From: Rhizorhabdus phycosphaerae
GTDB taxonomy: Bacteria; Pseudomonadota; Alphaproteobacteria; Sphingomonadales; Sphingomonadaceae
Reading direction: 5' to 3'
DNA: 64,000 nt
NCBI RefSeq assembly: GCF_011044255.1
Contig: NZ_CP049107.1
Coordinates: 682,001 to 746,000 of the forward strand
The position numbers and the translations under genes were made by a program. A model generated the notes under the pieces. The model did no database searches, was not told the DNA's origin, and saw only the letters and a list, made by a program, of their open reading frames with translations. Numbering within the stretch: position 1 is the first letter of the stretch; each line of letters starts with the position of its first letter. Below are positions 17,165 to 25,734 of the stretch, one piece after another.

Positions 17165-18007
17165 CTATTCGTTGAGCGAGATATAGCCCAGCTGGGCGGC
17201 CTTGAAGACCGTCTGGCTGCGATTGACCGCGTTCAGCTTGAGCGACGCATTGTGGATGTGGAAACGGATCGTCGCGCGGCTGCGCGACATGATCATGCTG
17301 ATTTCCAGGTCGGTCTTGCCGATCGCCGCCCAGCGCAGGCATTCCACCTCACGCTTTGACAGCCGCGTCTCGGGCGGCAGCGCCTGGGTCGACCCCATCA
17401 CATGCACATAGGTGCCGATGAAGGTGCGCGCATAGATGCCGAAGGCGTCGCCATAAGCGAGAAACTCTTCGGACAGGTCGAGCTTGGTCTTGTCGAGCGG
17501 ATTGAAGCTTACCGCGCCGATCTGCCCGAAAGGGAGATGCACCGGCACGACGATGGCGGCCCGGGTCATCGCCCTATGCTCGAAATTGGTGAGGTCGATC
17601 GAATCCAAATAGGCGTTGGGCTGGCGCGTGAAGAAGCCCTCGGCACTGACCCAGAAGGGCTCGCTCTCGAACCGGCAGGCACTGGTCAGCGGAGAATCGA
17701 GCGCGATCCGCGTGCTGCGCCACCAGACCTTTTCGCCCGACCAGCCGAACACGTCCTGCGCCAGGATATTTCCCTCTGCATCGACCGGGGTGCGTCGCCC
17801 GGCGATGTCATGGGCGGGCGCGACACGCATCCCACATTCCATGGCGATATTATGCAGCGCTTCGGCCGCGCGGCGTATGTCCTGTTGGCTGGAAACCCGG
17901 ACAGCGTCTATGCGCGCCTGCGTAAGCAGAATCCATCTCCTCTGGTCGGCTTGCGGCTTCCCGATAGGCACCCTAGCCAAGCCGGAGCGCTTAGACAATC
18001 GCCACAC
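17165..18007 (-). CDS. LuxR-family transcriptional regulator, orphan type
   Basis: A 280-residue regulator with an autoinducer-binding-like N-terminal domain (VFGWSGEKVWWR, FFTRQPNAYLD, VPVHLPFGQIGAVSF) and a C-terminal LuxR helix-turn-helix at about 215-275 (LSKREVECLRWAAIGKTD, then IRFHIHNASLKL). No luxI homologue is in the window. The start is uncertain: the family usually begins close to ARIDAVRVSS, about 30 residues in, and an ACCCTAGC element lies inside the first codons. It sits between the GMC gene and the acyl-CoA dehydrogenase gene at 18087, so it probably controls this catabolic cluster in response to a ligand, perhaps a pathway compound. Confidence 0.85.
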   Translation of the reverse strand: MWRLSKRSGLARVPIGKPQADQRRWILLTQARIDAVRVSSQQDIRRAAEALHNIAMECGMRVAPAHDIAGRRTPVDAEGNILAQDVFGWSGEKVWWRSTRIALDSPLTSACRFESEPFWVSAEGFFTRQPNAYLDSIDLTNFEHRAMTRAAIVVPVHLPFGQIGAVSFNPLDKTKLDLSEEFLAYGDAFGIYARTFIGTYVHVMGSTQALPPETRLSKREVECLRWAAIGKTDLEISMIMSRSRATIRFHIHNASLKLNAVNRSQTVFKAAQLGYISLNE

Positions 18008-18086
18008 CCCGCCCGCAACCTGATCTTTTGCCCAGCACGGTTGATGACAGCTTGATGATAGGAAGGCGCCAAGAAGGGGATGTCAG

Positions 18087-19202
18087 GTGAACTTCGATCT
18101 TTCCGAAGACGAGGAAATGCTGAAGGCCTTGGCCGAACGTTTCGTCGTCGATCATTATGATTTGGACAGCCGCCGCGCCTATCTCAACGAGGCGCACGGC
18201 TTCTCGCCCGCCAATTGGGCGCTGCTCGGCGAACTCGGCCTCCTGGCTGCGCCGTTCGATGCAGACCTGGGCGGCCTGTCGCTCGACGCAACGGGAATCG
18301 CGACCATAGCCGAGGCTCTCGGACGCGGACTGGTCGTAGAGCCGCTGATCGAGAACATCCTTCTGGCGGGCCGGCTCTTTGCGGCTACCGCGCCGGCGGC
18401 GCTGCGCGATGCGTGGCTACCGGGCGTGCTCGACGGCTCGAAACGCCTTGCGATCGCGCATGCGGAACTCGGTTCGCGCGGCAGTGCCCTGTGGCTGGAG
18501 ACGCATGCGACACTGTCCGACGGCGGTATCAGCCTGAGCGGCAGCAAGCCGTTCGTCCCGGCAGGTTCGGGCGTCGATGCCTATATCGTCAGCGCACGGA
18601 CCGGCGGCGCTGCAAGTTCGCTCGACGAGGTCGCCTTCTATCTGGTGCCGGCCGACAGCGCAGGCCTGACCTATCGCAGCTGGCGCATGGCAGACGGGTC
18701 GATGGCGGTAGCCCTCGAGCTCCGCGATATTCTGATCGATGCCGGCAACCGCCTCGAAGGTGGCATGGCCGCGCTCGCCGAGATCGACGATCTGGTCAGT
18801 CTCGCCCGCTCGGCGGAAGCGCTTGGCATCATGGAAAGGCTGTTCGCGGAAACGCAGGAATATCTGCGCACGCGCGAACAATTCGGCGCCAAGCTGGCAA
18901 GCTTTCAGGCGATCCAGCACAGGATGGTCGCGCAATATACCTCGATCGAACAGGCCCGCGCGCTCATGAACCTTGCGCTGGTCTCCTGGGGCCAGCCGGC
19001 CTTCCACGATGCGGTGCTCGGACTGCGCGCCTTCATCTCGCCGGCTTCGATCGAACTCGGCCATGAGATGATGCAGTTCCACGGCGGCATGGGCGTCAGC
19101 GACGAGCTGATCATCGGCCATGGGCATAAGCGCCTGCTGGTGCTTTCGCGCTGGCCCGACGACCCCGAAACGGCGCTGGACCGCTTCGCCGGCAACGCCT
19201 GA
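18087..19202 (+). CDS. Acyl-CoA dehydrogenase (small-subunit or FadE-like type)
   Basis: A 371-residue acyl-CoA dehydrogenase of the shorter, divergent type. It starts with GTG and NFDLSEDEEMLKALAERFV. Typical parts are FSPANWALLGELGLLAAPF, TREQFGAKLASFQAIQHRM and MMQFHGGMGVSDELIIGHGH. The mid-region (ELGSRGSALW) replaces the usual FSEPGSGSD loop, so substrate or FAD contacts differ from those of the enzyme at 12658-13866. Proteins of this type commonly pair with a canonical subunit in an alpha2beta2 dehydrogenase. It is divergent from the LuxR gene. Confidence 0.9.
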   Translation: MNFDLSEDEEMLKALAERFVVDHYDLDSRRAYLNEAHGFSPANWALLGELGLLAAPFDADLGGLSLDATGIATIAEALGRGLVVEPLIENILLAGRLFAATAPAALRDAWLPGVLDGSKRLAIAHAELGSRGSALWLETHATLSDGGISLSGSKPFVPAGSGVDAYIVSARTGGAASSLDEVAFYLVPADSAGLTYRSWRMADGSMAVALELRDILIDAGNRLEGGMAALAEIDDLVSLARSAEALGIMERLFAETQEYLRTREQFGAKLASFQAIQHRMVAQYTSIEQARALMNLALVSWGQPAFHDAVLGLRAFISPASIELGHEMMQFHGGMGVSDELIIGHGHKRLLVLSRWPDDPETALDRFAGNA

Positions 19203-19222
19203 CGACCGATCGACCTGGCAGG

Positions 19223-19254
19223 GTTGATCGAAAAGCCACGGTTTTTTGATCAAC
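19223..19254. promoter_or_regulatory. Inverted repeat between acyl-CoA dehydrogenase and SDR genes
   Basis: GTTGATCGAAAA (19223-19234) pairs with TTTTTTGATCAAC (to 19254) around an eight-base loop, giving 12 pairs with one G-U. It starts 21 bases after the acyl-CoA dehydrogenase stop and lies 88 bases before the next SDR start. It could be a weak terminator or an operator for the downstream SDR pair. Confidence 0.45.
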
Positions 19255-19341
19255 TCGGCCATTATCTCCCCTCACCGCCCCGCTTAGCCTCGCCATGAAG
19301 CAGCAGCCGTCACAGGCTGCGCCAAACGGAGAGGATGAAGC

Positions 19342-20166
19342 ATGGATCTGGGCCTGACCGGCAAGACCGTCGTCGTGACGGGCGGGAGCGGCGGCATCGG
19401 CCACGGGCTGGTGGTGGAGTTCGCCCGCGAAGGTGCGAACGTCGTCTCCGCCTCGCGCGACGTCGCGACGGGCGAGAAGCTGGCCGGCATCGCCGCCGCA
19501 AAAGGATGTCGCGGCCGTGTTCTGCCCGTCGGAACCGACGTGACCGACCGGGCCAGCGTCGACGCCATGATTGCCGTCGCCCATCGGGAGTTCGGTCCCG
19601 TCGATGTGCTGGTCAACAATGCCGGCGGCGTGAAGAGCACCTATGCCTTCAAGGATCTCGATGACGAAACCCGGCGGTGGGAAATCGCCCTCAACATAGA
19701 CGGGGTCGTCAACTGCACGCTCGCGGTGGCCGACGACATGCTTTCCCGCAAGACGGGGAGCGTCATCAACATCTCGTCCAATTCCTCACTGCTGGGCGAA
19801 GCCGCGCAGAACATCGTCCATTATGGCGCGGTGAAGGGCTTCGTGAACAGCTTCACCAAGCTCCTCGCCTATGAATGGGGGCCCCAAGGCGCACGGGTGA
19901 ACACGATCGCTCCCGGCTGGATCGTTCCCCACAAGAATGAGGATATCGCTTCGGGCAGCTTCTGGCACCGTCTCGACATGGGCACGCCGGAGGGGATGCA
20001 GCAGGCGCTCGAAGACGGGACGCTGTTCAACATGAGCTCGCTGCCGATGCAGCGCCTCGGACGGCCCGAAGACATCGCCGGACTCGCGCTCTATCTCGCG
20101 TCCGATGTCTCCTCCTATGTCACCGGCCAGCTGATCTCGGTCAGCGGCGGGGTCTATATGCCATGA
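19342..20166 (+). CDS. SDR-family oxidoreductase
   Basis: A 274-residue SDR with VVVTGGSGGIGHGL, NNAGGVKSTYAF, the catalytic Ser in INISSNSSLLG, YGAVK, and C-terminal YVTGQLISVSGGVYMP. The ATG is preceded by GGAGAGGATGAAGC. It resembles 2-hydroxycyclohexanecarboxyl-CoA dehydrogenase-like members, suggesting a cyclic or CoA-linked hydroxy substrate, but this is only a family resemblance. Its end overlaps the next SDR gene (ATGA at 20163-20166), so the two are translationally coupled. Confidence 0.88.
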   Translation: MDLGLTGKTVVVTGGSGGIGHGLVVEFAREGANVVSASRDVATGEKLAGIAAAKGCRGRVLPVGTDVTDRASVDAMIAVAHREFGPVDVLVNNAGGVKSTYAFKDLDDETRRWEIALNIDGVVNCTLAVADDMLSRKTGSVINISSNSSLLGEAAQNIVHYGAVKGFVNSFTKLLAYEWGPQGARVNTIAPGWIVPHKNEDIASGSFWHRLDMGTPEGMQQALEDGTLFNMSSLPMQRLGRPEDIAGLALYLASDVSSYVTGQLISVSGGVYMP

Positions 20167-20927
20167 AGCTCGCGGGCCGGGTTGCGATCGTGACGGGTGC
20201 GGCGAGCGGGATCGGAGCGGCGATCGCCGCGCGCTTCGCCGCAGAGGGCGCGCAGGTACTGGCGGCGGACATAGAGCCGCGGAAGCCGGACGAAGGAACC
20301 GATCGGATTTTCCCCTTCCCATGCGACGTTACCGATCCCGACGCAGTGGACGCACTGGTCGCCGATGCACTCGCGCGGTTCGAGCGCCTCGACATCATGG
20401 TCAACAATGTCGGTGCTGCCGTCCATGGCTGGCTGAAGGATGCCGGCAACGACGACTGGGACCGGGCCATCTCGATCTCGCTGTCGTCCACCTTCTACGG
20501 CATACGCGCAGCGCTGCGTCCGATGCTGCGCCAGCAATCGGGCAGCATCATCAACATCTCTTCAGGGGCAGGATTTGGCGGCGCGCCGGGCATGGCTTCA
20601 TATGGCACCGCCAAGGCCGGCGTTCATAACCTCACCCGCAGCGCGGCTGTGGAAAATGCCCGCAGCGGCGTCCGCATAAACTGCATCGCTCCGGGTGCGA
20701 TCGAATCCCCGCCGATCGTCGCCTGGGCGAATACACTGCAGGGTGGCCTCGACGCCTATGTCGACGGGCTGCTGCCGGGCCGCTTCGGGCGACCGGAGGA
20801 AATCGCCGCCGTCGCCCTGTTCCTTGCGACCGACGAAGCCAGCTTCGTCAACGGCGCGGTCATCCCGGTCGACGGTGCAGCATCGGCGCGAATGGCGGCG
20901 ATCGCGGTCCCGAGCTGGGACAGCTGA
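20163..20927 (+). CDS. SDR-family oxidoreductase
   Basis: A 254-residue SDR: IVTGAASGIGAAIA, NNVGAAVHGWL, the catalytic Ser in INISSGAGFG, YGTAK and FVNGAVIPVDGA. Its ATG overlaps the stop of the upstream SDR gene. The canonical NNAG is NNVG here. The last residues (ARMAAIAVPSWDS) extend beyond the usual end. It converges with the ThuA-like gene at 20949. Confidence 0.88.
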   Translation: MKLAGRVAIVTGAASGIGAAIAARFAAEGAQVLAADIEPRKPDEGTDRIFPFPCDVTDPDAVDALVADALARFERLDIMVNNVGAAVHGWLKDAGNDDWDRAISISLSSTFYGIRAALRPMLRQQSGSIINISSGAGFGGAPGMASYGTAKAGVHNLTRSAAVENARSGVRINCIAPGAIESPPIVAWANTLQGGLDAYVDGLLPGRFGRPEEIAAVALFLATDEASFVNGAVIPVDGAASARMAAIAVPSWDS

Positions 20928-20948
20928 TCGCTCGCCATAACGTCGATG

Positions 20949-21719
20949 TCAGGCGGTCTCGCGCTGCTTGATCCAGCCTATGCCGCGCCGGAGCAGGTCG
21001 TAGAAGACCGGCAAATCCCAGGCGCAGCGGTCGACCGTCGGCCACCAGTCCAGCATCGGCTGCAGGTCATAATGGCCGCGGCAGTGGCCTAGCGTCAGAT
21101 AAAGCACCGCGCCCTTGCCATGCTGCTTGATGTAGAAGACCGGCTGGGTTCCCAATGCATCGGCCGCCTCGACGAAGCCCGTGCCCGGCTCGGTGCATTC
21201 GGTCTCGAGCAGCACATGGAGGTCGCCATGCGTCTCCAGATGGTAGAGCTCGTCGGTCGTGTCGAAGGGCTCGACGCCCCGAACCAGCTCATGCTCCGGA
21301 TCGGCGACGGTCACCCGGTAAGGCGCGATCGGCGGGTGCGAGATGAACTGGCTGCCGAGCATGTCCATCATCAGCGGCGCCCAGCGCGGCGCGTCCCACA
21401 GGCCGTTTTCGAGCAGACGAAGCACCGAATTGGTCCCGTGCAGCGCATACCAGCGACCGCCCTTGGCGAGCCAGTCGCGCAGGACCTCCTGCGCCTTGAG
21501 CGAGGGCGTGACATCGCAAGTGTAGGTGATGAGAATATCCGCGGCCGCGATCGCCTCGACATTCTCATAATCCTCGAACACCCGGGTGCGCACGCTCTGG
21601 TCTTCGGCCAGCAGCTTGAGCAGCTCGAGCCGGGCGAAGTCCATATCGTGCCAGACACCGCCGCAGATCAGCACGCAGTCGATGCGCGGTGGGCGCGCTT
21701 CCGTACCCGCGTCGCTCAT
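20949..21719 (-). CDS. ThuA-like domain protein
   Basis: A 256-residue ThuA-fold protein: CVLICGGVWHDMDFARLELL, VFEDYENVEAIAAADILI, GGRWYALHGTNSVLRLL, GSQFISHPPI, TDELYHLETHGDLHVLLE and VLYLTLGHCRGHYDL. It is more similar to trehalose-utilisation-type ThuA than the protein at 3563-4369, which is a diverged second copy. Its start overlaps the stop of the Rieske oxygenase gene (ATGA at 21716-21719), so it is made together with the oxygenase. No enzymatic activity is established for such proteins. Confidence 0.85.
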   Translation of the reverse strand: MSDAGTEARPPRIDCVLICGGVWHDMDFARLELLKLLAEDQSVRTRVFEDYENVEAIAAADILITYTCDVTPSLKAQEVLRDWLAKGGRWYALHGTNSVLRLLENGLWDAPRWAPLMMDMLGSQFISHPPIAPYRVTVADPEHELVRGVEPFDTTDELYHLETHGDLHVLLETECTEPGTGFVEAADALGTQPVFYIKQHGKGAVLYLTLGHCRGHYDLQPMLDWWPTVDRCAWDLPVFYDLLRRGIGWIKQRETA

Positions 21720-23134
21720 TTACGCGCGCCCAGTTCGCCGTTGATATATTTCATCATCGTCTGCTGGAACTGACGGATGCGGATCTCCTGATAATCAGCC
21801 AGCTGGACCTTGCCGTTCTTCGAACAGTGGAGGCCCTGCTGTACGAACGGGAGATTCTCCATATCCTGCTCGAACACGGGGCCGAGGCCCCCGAGTTCGG
21901 CCGCCGCCGTCCAGGGCTCGTCGGGCCCGAGCATGTGCAGTTCGCAGCTGCGCGGGATCGGCTCGCCCTTCTTTACGCGTGACAGGATGCGGACTTCCAT
22001 GATGCAGGTGTCGGGCGTCTTGCCCGGCTTCCAGCGATAGACGATGTTGGGCATGTAACCGCCCCAGGGGGCAAAGTTCGGGAAGACGTTGTAAACGAGC
22101 GCGTCGAGCAGCTCGGCGTCGGTCGCCTCCGAATGGTCGTAGCCGGTCTGCTCCTCATAGCTCTTGCGCATCGCGGCACCGAGCGCCTCACGCGCCGTCT
22201 GCCCATCGGGAACCGAAACCGCATAAGGATCGCCTGACGGATCATAATTGTCCGCAGAACGGCCATTATATTTGATGAACTCGTCGACGATCCACTGCTG
22301 GCTCTTGCCCTCGGGATCGAGATGGGGGCTGAGGACGCCGAAGGGCACCAGGTTGACGTTCACATTGTCGCCCCAGAACCAGTAGGCGCTGTTGGCGTCA
22401 CCGGAGAAGGGCAGCAGCTGCGGATGGGTGACGACGGTGTGCCAGGCTTCCATGAAAGCCTCGGCGGTTACCTTCCAGTTGGCGGGAACTTCCTTCGCCA
22501 CCCAGATTACGGTCGTGCATTCCTCATGCCGCCAGCGCTTGAAATGCTCGGGCAGCGGAGCGAGAAATTCCTCGAGCGTCGGGCCACCCGGCTCCTCGCG
22601 CAGGAAGATGTAACCGCCCCAGCGACCGACCTCGGCCTCCGGCAACGTCAGATCCTTGGGATCCAGATGCTTGAAGTCCCACGAGCAGGGCATGTGGGAA
22701 AAGCTGCCGTCCTTTTTCCAGGTGAAGCCGTGGAACGGGCACTGGAAGGTGTCGGCGCTGCCATCGTCGGTGCGCAGCTTGCGGCCGCGATGGAGGCAGA
22801 CATTGTGGAAGGCTCTGATCGAGCCGTCGTCCTGGCGGCTGATCAGGAAGGACCGGCCGGCATTTTCATAGACCACGAAATCGCCCGGCTCGGGCAGGTC
22901 TTCCTCGCGCGCTGCGAACTGCCAGACATAGGGCCACATCCGCTCGCGCTCGAGCTGGGCAAAAGCCTCGCTCGTATAGCGCTCCGCCGGGATCGGATCG
23001 GAGCCGAGATATTCGTAGCTCTCCTGCGTCAATATCGCCGGGGCCGTACGGGAGTCCTGAGCCATCAGGTCTTCCCAGCTGGTTCCTGGGCAACGCTCGA
23101 AGCCGCCGCCCTGCTTGGGATCACGTTCGGCCAT
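21716..23134 (-). CDS. Rieske non-heme iron oxygenase, alpha subunit
   Basis: A 472-residue ring-hydroxylating oxygenase large subunit. The Rieske ligands are Cys113-x-His115 (CLHRG) and Cys132-x2-His135 (CPFHG). The mononuclear iron His pair is His232 and His237 in MEAWHTVVTHPQ. The ATG at 23134 is chosen because AAGGA is correctly spaced before it; an in-frame ATG five codons earlier has no ribosome-binding site. No small (beta) subunit gene is adjacent, suggesting an alpha-only enzyme. It needs a ferredoxin, for which the Rieske ferredoxin at 5901-6251 is a candidate, and a reductase not seen here. Likely role: hydroxylation or O-demethylation of the cluster substrate. Confidence 0.93.
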   Translation of the reverse strand: MAERDPKQGGGFERCPGTSWEDLMAQDSRTAPAILTQESYEYLGSDPIPAERYTSEAFAQLERERMWPYVWQFAAREEDLPEPGDFVVYENAGRSFLISRQDDGSIRAFHNVCLHRGRKLRTDDGSADTFQCPFHGFTWKKDGSFSHMPCSWDFKHLDPKDLTLPEAEVGRWGGYIFLREEPGGPTLEEFLAPLPEHFKRWRHEECTTVIWVAKEVPANWKVTAEAFMEAWHTVVTHPQLLPFSGDANSAYWFWGDNVNVNLVPFGVLSPHLDPEGKSQQWIVDEFIKYNGRSADNYDPSGDPYAVSVPDGQTAREALGAAMRKSYEEQTGYDHSEATDAELLDALVYNVFPNFAPWGGYMPNIVYRWKPGKTPDTCIMEVRILSRVKKGEPIPRSCELHMLGPDEPWTAAAELGGLGPVFEQDMENLPFVQQGLHCSKNGKVQLADYQEIRIRQFQQTMMKYINGELGARK

Positions 23135-23290
23135 GGTCGAATCCTTCATCCTAAAGATTATCCGTTTTGCCGGTTTTGCCCCGCGGGCGCCCTCCCCGTC
23201 ACCTTATCGAAAGCATAGGTTGCACGGGCCTCCAAATCCGCGAAACAGATGCTCTGGTTTTTGCAGACAGTATAGTTTTGGGAGAGTGCC

Positions 23291-24073
23291 GTGACAAAAC
23301 GGCTTGAAGGAAAGGTGGCACTCGTCACCGGAGGTACCTCTGGCATCGGCGCGGGCGCCGTTCGCCGCTTCGTCGAGGATGGCGCCAGGGTCGTCTTCAC
23401 CGGCTCCAACGCCGCGGCTGCCGAAGAACTCTGTGCCGAGACGGGTGCGACCTTCGAAACGCACCGGGTCGAGGATGCCGAGGCCTGGCCCGTGCTGATG
23501 GATCGCATCCGCAGCGCCCATGGCCGACTGGACATCGCCTTCGCCAATGCCGGCACCGAGCAGGGCGACACCAATATCGAAGACGTCTCGATCGAGGCGT
23601 GGAACAAGGTCATCGGGGTCAATCAGACCGGCGTGATGCTCACCGTGCAGCATGCGATCCGCACGATGCGCGACAATCCGGGCGGTCCGACCGGATCGAT
23701 CATCATCAACTCGTCGATGAACGCGCATCGCGCGCTCGGCAACTATGTCAGCTATTCGGTGTCGAAGTCGGCCGTGATCGCGCTGGCCAAGTCGGCTGCG
23801 CTTCATTGCGGCGCCAAGGGCTACAAGATCCGTGTTAACGCCGTCCTGCCCGGCGTGGTCGAGACCGCTCTTATCAAGCAGATCATCGCCAAATCGGGCG
23901 ACGAGGCCGGTGCGCGTGCCGCCTATGAGGGCATGTCACCGCTTCGCCGCATGGCGACGGTCGAGGAAGTCTGCGGCCTCGTGTCCTGGCTGGGATCCGA
24001 CGAGGCTGCGTTCGTTTCAGGTGCCGAATATGTGATCGACGGCGCCAGCACTGCGGGGATGATGGGCGTATGA
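23291..24073 (+). CDS. SDR-family oxidoreductase
   Basis: A 260-residue SDR: ALVTGGTSGIGAGA, FANAGTEQGDT, the catalytic Ser in IINSSMNAHRALG, YSVSK and FVSGAEYVIDGASTAGMM. The start is GTG with GGGAGAG upstream. The NNAG motif is replaced by FANAG. It is divergent from the Rieske oxygenase gene across 156 bases and begins a run of three coupled SDR genes. Confidence 0.88.
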   Translation: MTKRLEGKVALVTGGTSGIGAGAVRRFVEDGARVVFTGSNAAAAEELCAETGATFETHRVEDAEAWPVLMDRIRSAHGRLDIAFANAGTEQGDTNIEDVSIEAWNKVIGVNQTGVMLTVQHAIRTMRDNPGGPTGSIIINSSMNAHRALGNYVSYSVSKSAVIALAKSAALHCGAKGYKIRVNAVLPGVVETALIKQIIAKSGDEAGARAAYEGMSPLRRMATVEEVCGLVSWLGSDEAAFVSGAEYVIDGASTAGMMGV

Positions 24074-24888
24074 GCAACAGTGGAGCACGGCGTCTCGAGG
24101 GACGGGTCGCCTTCATCTCGGGCGGTCTGCGCGGCATCGGCCTCGCCGTCGTCGAGCGTTACCTGTCCGAGGGCGCCGAAGTCGTCCTGTCCGACCTCGA
24201 CGCGGCGGACAGCGACGTCGTCAAGGAGACGATGGCGAAGCTCGGGCAGGCTGCAAGCTATGTTGCGGCCAATGTCACCCGGGAAGAGGATTGGGCGCAG
24301 GCGCTCGACCATGTGAAGAAGCAGCATGGTCGCCTTCACATCCTCGTCAACAATGCCGGCACCGACCTGACCGGGCCGGTCGAGACGCTGACCATGGAGG
24401 CCTGGCGGCGGATCATGGCGGTGAATGTCGACGGCGTGTTCCTGGGCACGCGCACCTTCACCCCGATGCTCGCCGAAAGCGGCGCCAGCATCAAGGGCGG
24501 GTCGAGCATCATCAACATCAGCTCGATCATGGGCCTCGTCGGCTATAGCGAAGTGTCGGCCTATAATGCGACCAAGGGCGCGGTTCGCCTCTTCACCAAG
24601 GGCATCGCTATCGAGTTTGCGCAGAAGCGCACCCCGATCCGGGCGAACTCGGTGCATCCGGGCTTCGTGCTCACGCCCCTGCTCAACGCCGGTTTCCAGC
24701 GCTGGGTGGACCAGGGCGTCGCGGAAAAGCCGCAGGACCTGATCGACACCATGGCCGCGACGACGCCGAGCGGGCGCCTCGCCGATCCGTCGGAGATCGC
24801 CGGCGCCTGCTATTTCCTGGCGAGCGAAGACAGCAGCTATGTGACCGGCGCCGAGCTGGTCGTCGACGGCGGATGGACCGCGCAATGA
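24070..24888 (+). CDS. SDR-family oxidoreductase
   Basis: A 272-residue SDR: AFISGGLRGIGLAVV, NNAGTDLTGP, the catalytic Ser in INISSIMGLVG, YNATK, and C-terminal YVTGAELVVDGGWTAQ. It is the middle gene of the triplet and overlaps both neighbours by ATGA junctions. The three SDR proteins are clearly different from one another, so they probably act on successive or stereochemically different substrates rather than being redundant. Confidence 0.88.
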   Translation: MSNSGARRLEGRVAFISGGLRGIGLAVVERYLSEGAEVVLSDLDAADSDVVKETMAKLGQAASYVAANVTREEDWAQALDHVKKQHGRLHILVNNAGTDLTGPVETLTMEAWRRIMAVNVDGVFLGTRTFTPMLAESGASIKGGSSIINISSIMGLVGYSEVSAYNATKGAVRLFTKGIAIEFAQKRTPIRANSVHPGFVLTPLLNAGFQRWVDQGVAEKPQDLIDTMAATTPSGRLADPSEIAGACYFLASEDSSYVTGAELVVDGGWTAQ

Positions 24889-25664
24889 CGATCGCTCTCG
24901 ACAATGTGGTGGCCGTGGTCACCGGTGCGGCCGGCGGGATCGGCCGGGAGATTGTCAAGGCGATGAAGGCGGCCAACGCCATCGTCATCGCCACCGACCT
25001 CAACGAGCCTCCGGCGGACATCGGCGCCGACCGCGTCATGCGTCATGACGTCACCAAGGCCGAGGACTGGGCCGCTCTCGCCGCGCTGATCGAGCGCGAC
25101 TATGGTCGCCTCGACGCGCTCGTGAACAATGCCGGCCTGTCGATCGTCGGCAAGATGGAGGACACCCCGCTCGCCGAATGGCACCGCGTCAACGCGATCA
25201 ACGTGGACTCGGTTATCATCGGCACGCAGGCGCTGCTGCCCTTGCTCAAGGAAGGCGGCAAGGCTCGCAAGGGCGGCGCCTCGATCGTCAACTTCTCCAG
25301 CGTCGGCGGCCTGCGCGGTGCTGCATTCAACGCGGCCTATTGCACCAGCAAGGCTGCCGTGAAGATGCTCTCCAAGTGCCTGGGCGCCGAGTTCGCGGCG
25401 CTCGGCTACAACATCCGGGTCAACAGCGTCCATCCGGGCGGGGTCGATACCGGTATGCTGGGATCGATCATCGACCGCTATATCGAACTGGGCGCGGTGC
25501 CATCCCGCGAAGTGTCGGAAGCGGCCATCAAGGCGCGCCATCCGATCGGTCGCCTGGCGCGGCCCGACGAAATGGGCGGCGGCGTGGTCTTTCTCTGCTC
25601 GGAAGCGGCCAGCTTCGTGACCTGCTCCGAATTCCTCATCGACGGCGGCTTCAGCCAGGTCTGA
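24885..25664 (+). CDS. SDR-family oxidoreductase
   Basis: A 259-residue SDR: VVTGAAGGIGREIVK, NNAGLSIVGKM, the catalytic Ser in VNFSSVGGLRG, YCTSK and FVTCSEFLIDGGFSQV. The ATG at 24885 overlaps the stop of the upstream gene; an alternative in-frame start 12 bases earlier is less likely. In the C-terminal motif, TGAE is TCSE, which is unusual. It converges with the second TonB receptor gene. Confidence 0.88.
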   Translation: MTIALDNVVAVVTGAAGGIGREIVKAMKAANAIVIATDLNEPPADIGADRVMRHDVTKAEDWAALAALIERDYGRLDALVNNAGLSIVGKMEDTPLAEWHRVNAINVDSVIIGTQALLPLLKEGGKARKGGASIVNFSSVGGLRGAAFNAAYCTSKAAVKMLSKCLGAEFAALGYNIRVNSVHPGGVDTGMLGSIIDRYIELGAVPSREVSEAAIKARHPIGRLARPDEMGGGVVFLCSEAASFVTCSEFLIDGGFSQV

Positions 25665-25683
25665 TCGCGATCGTGACGTGTAC

Positions 25684-25713
25684 CGCAGGCGGAGACGATA
25701 GCCTCCGCCTGCG
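25684..25713. terminator. Hairpin between SDR and TonB receptor genes
   Basis: CGCAGGCGGAG (25684-25694) pairs with CTCCGCCTGCG (25703-25713) around an eight-base loop. It lies in the 70-base gap between the convergent SDR gene (stop 25664) and receptor gene (stop 25735). The following tract is only moderately T-rich, so it is a likely but not classic bidirectional terminator. Confidence 0.6.
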
Positions 25714-25734
25714 ACACCCCCTTATCCTGGTTCC

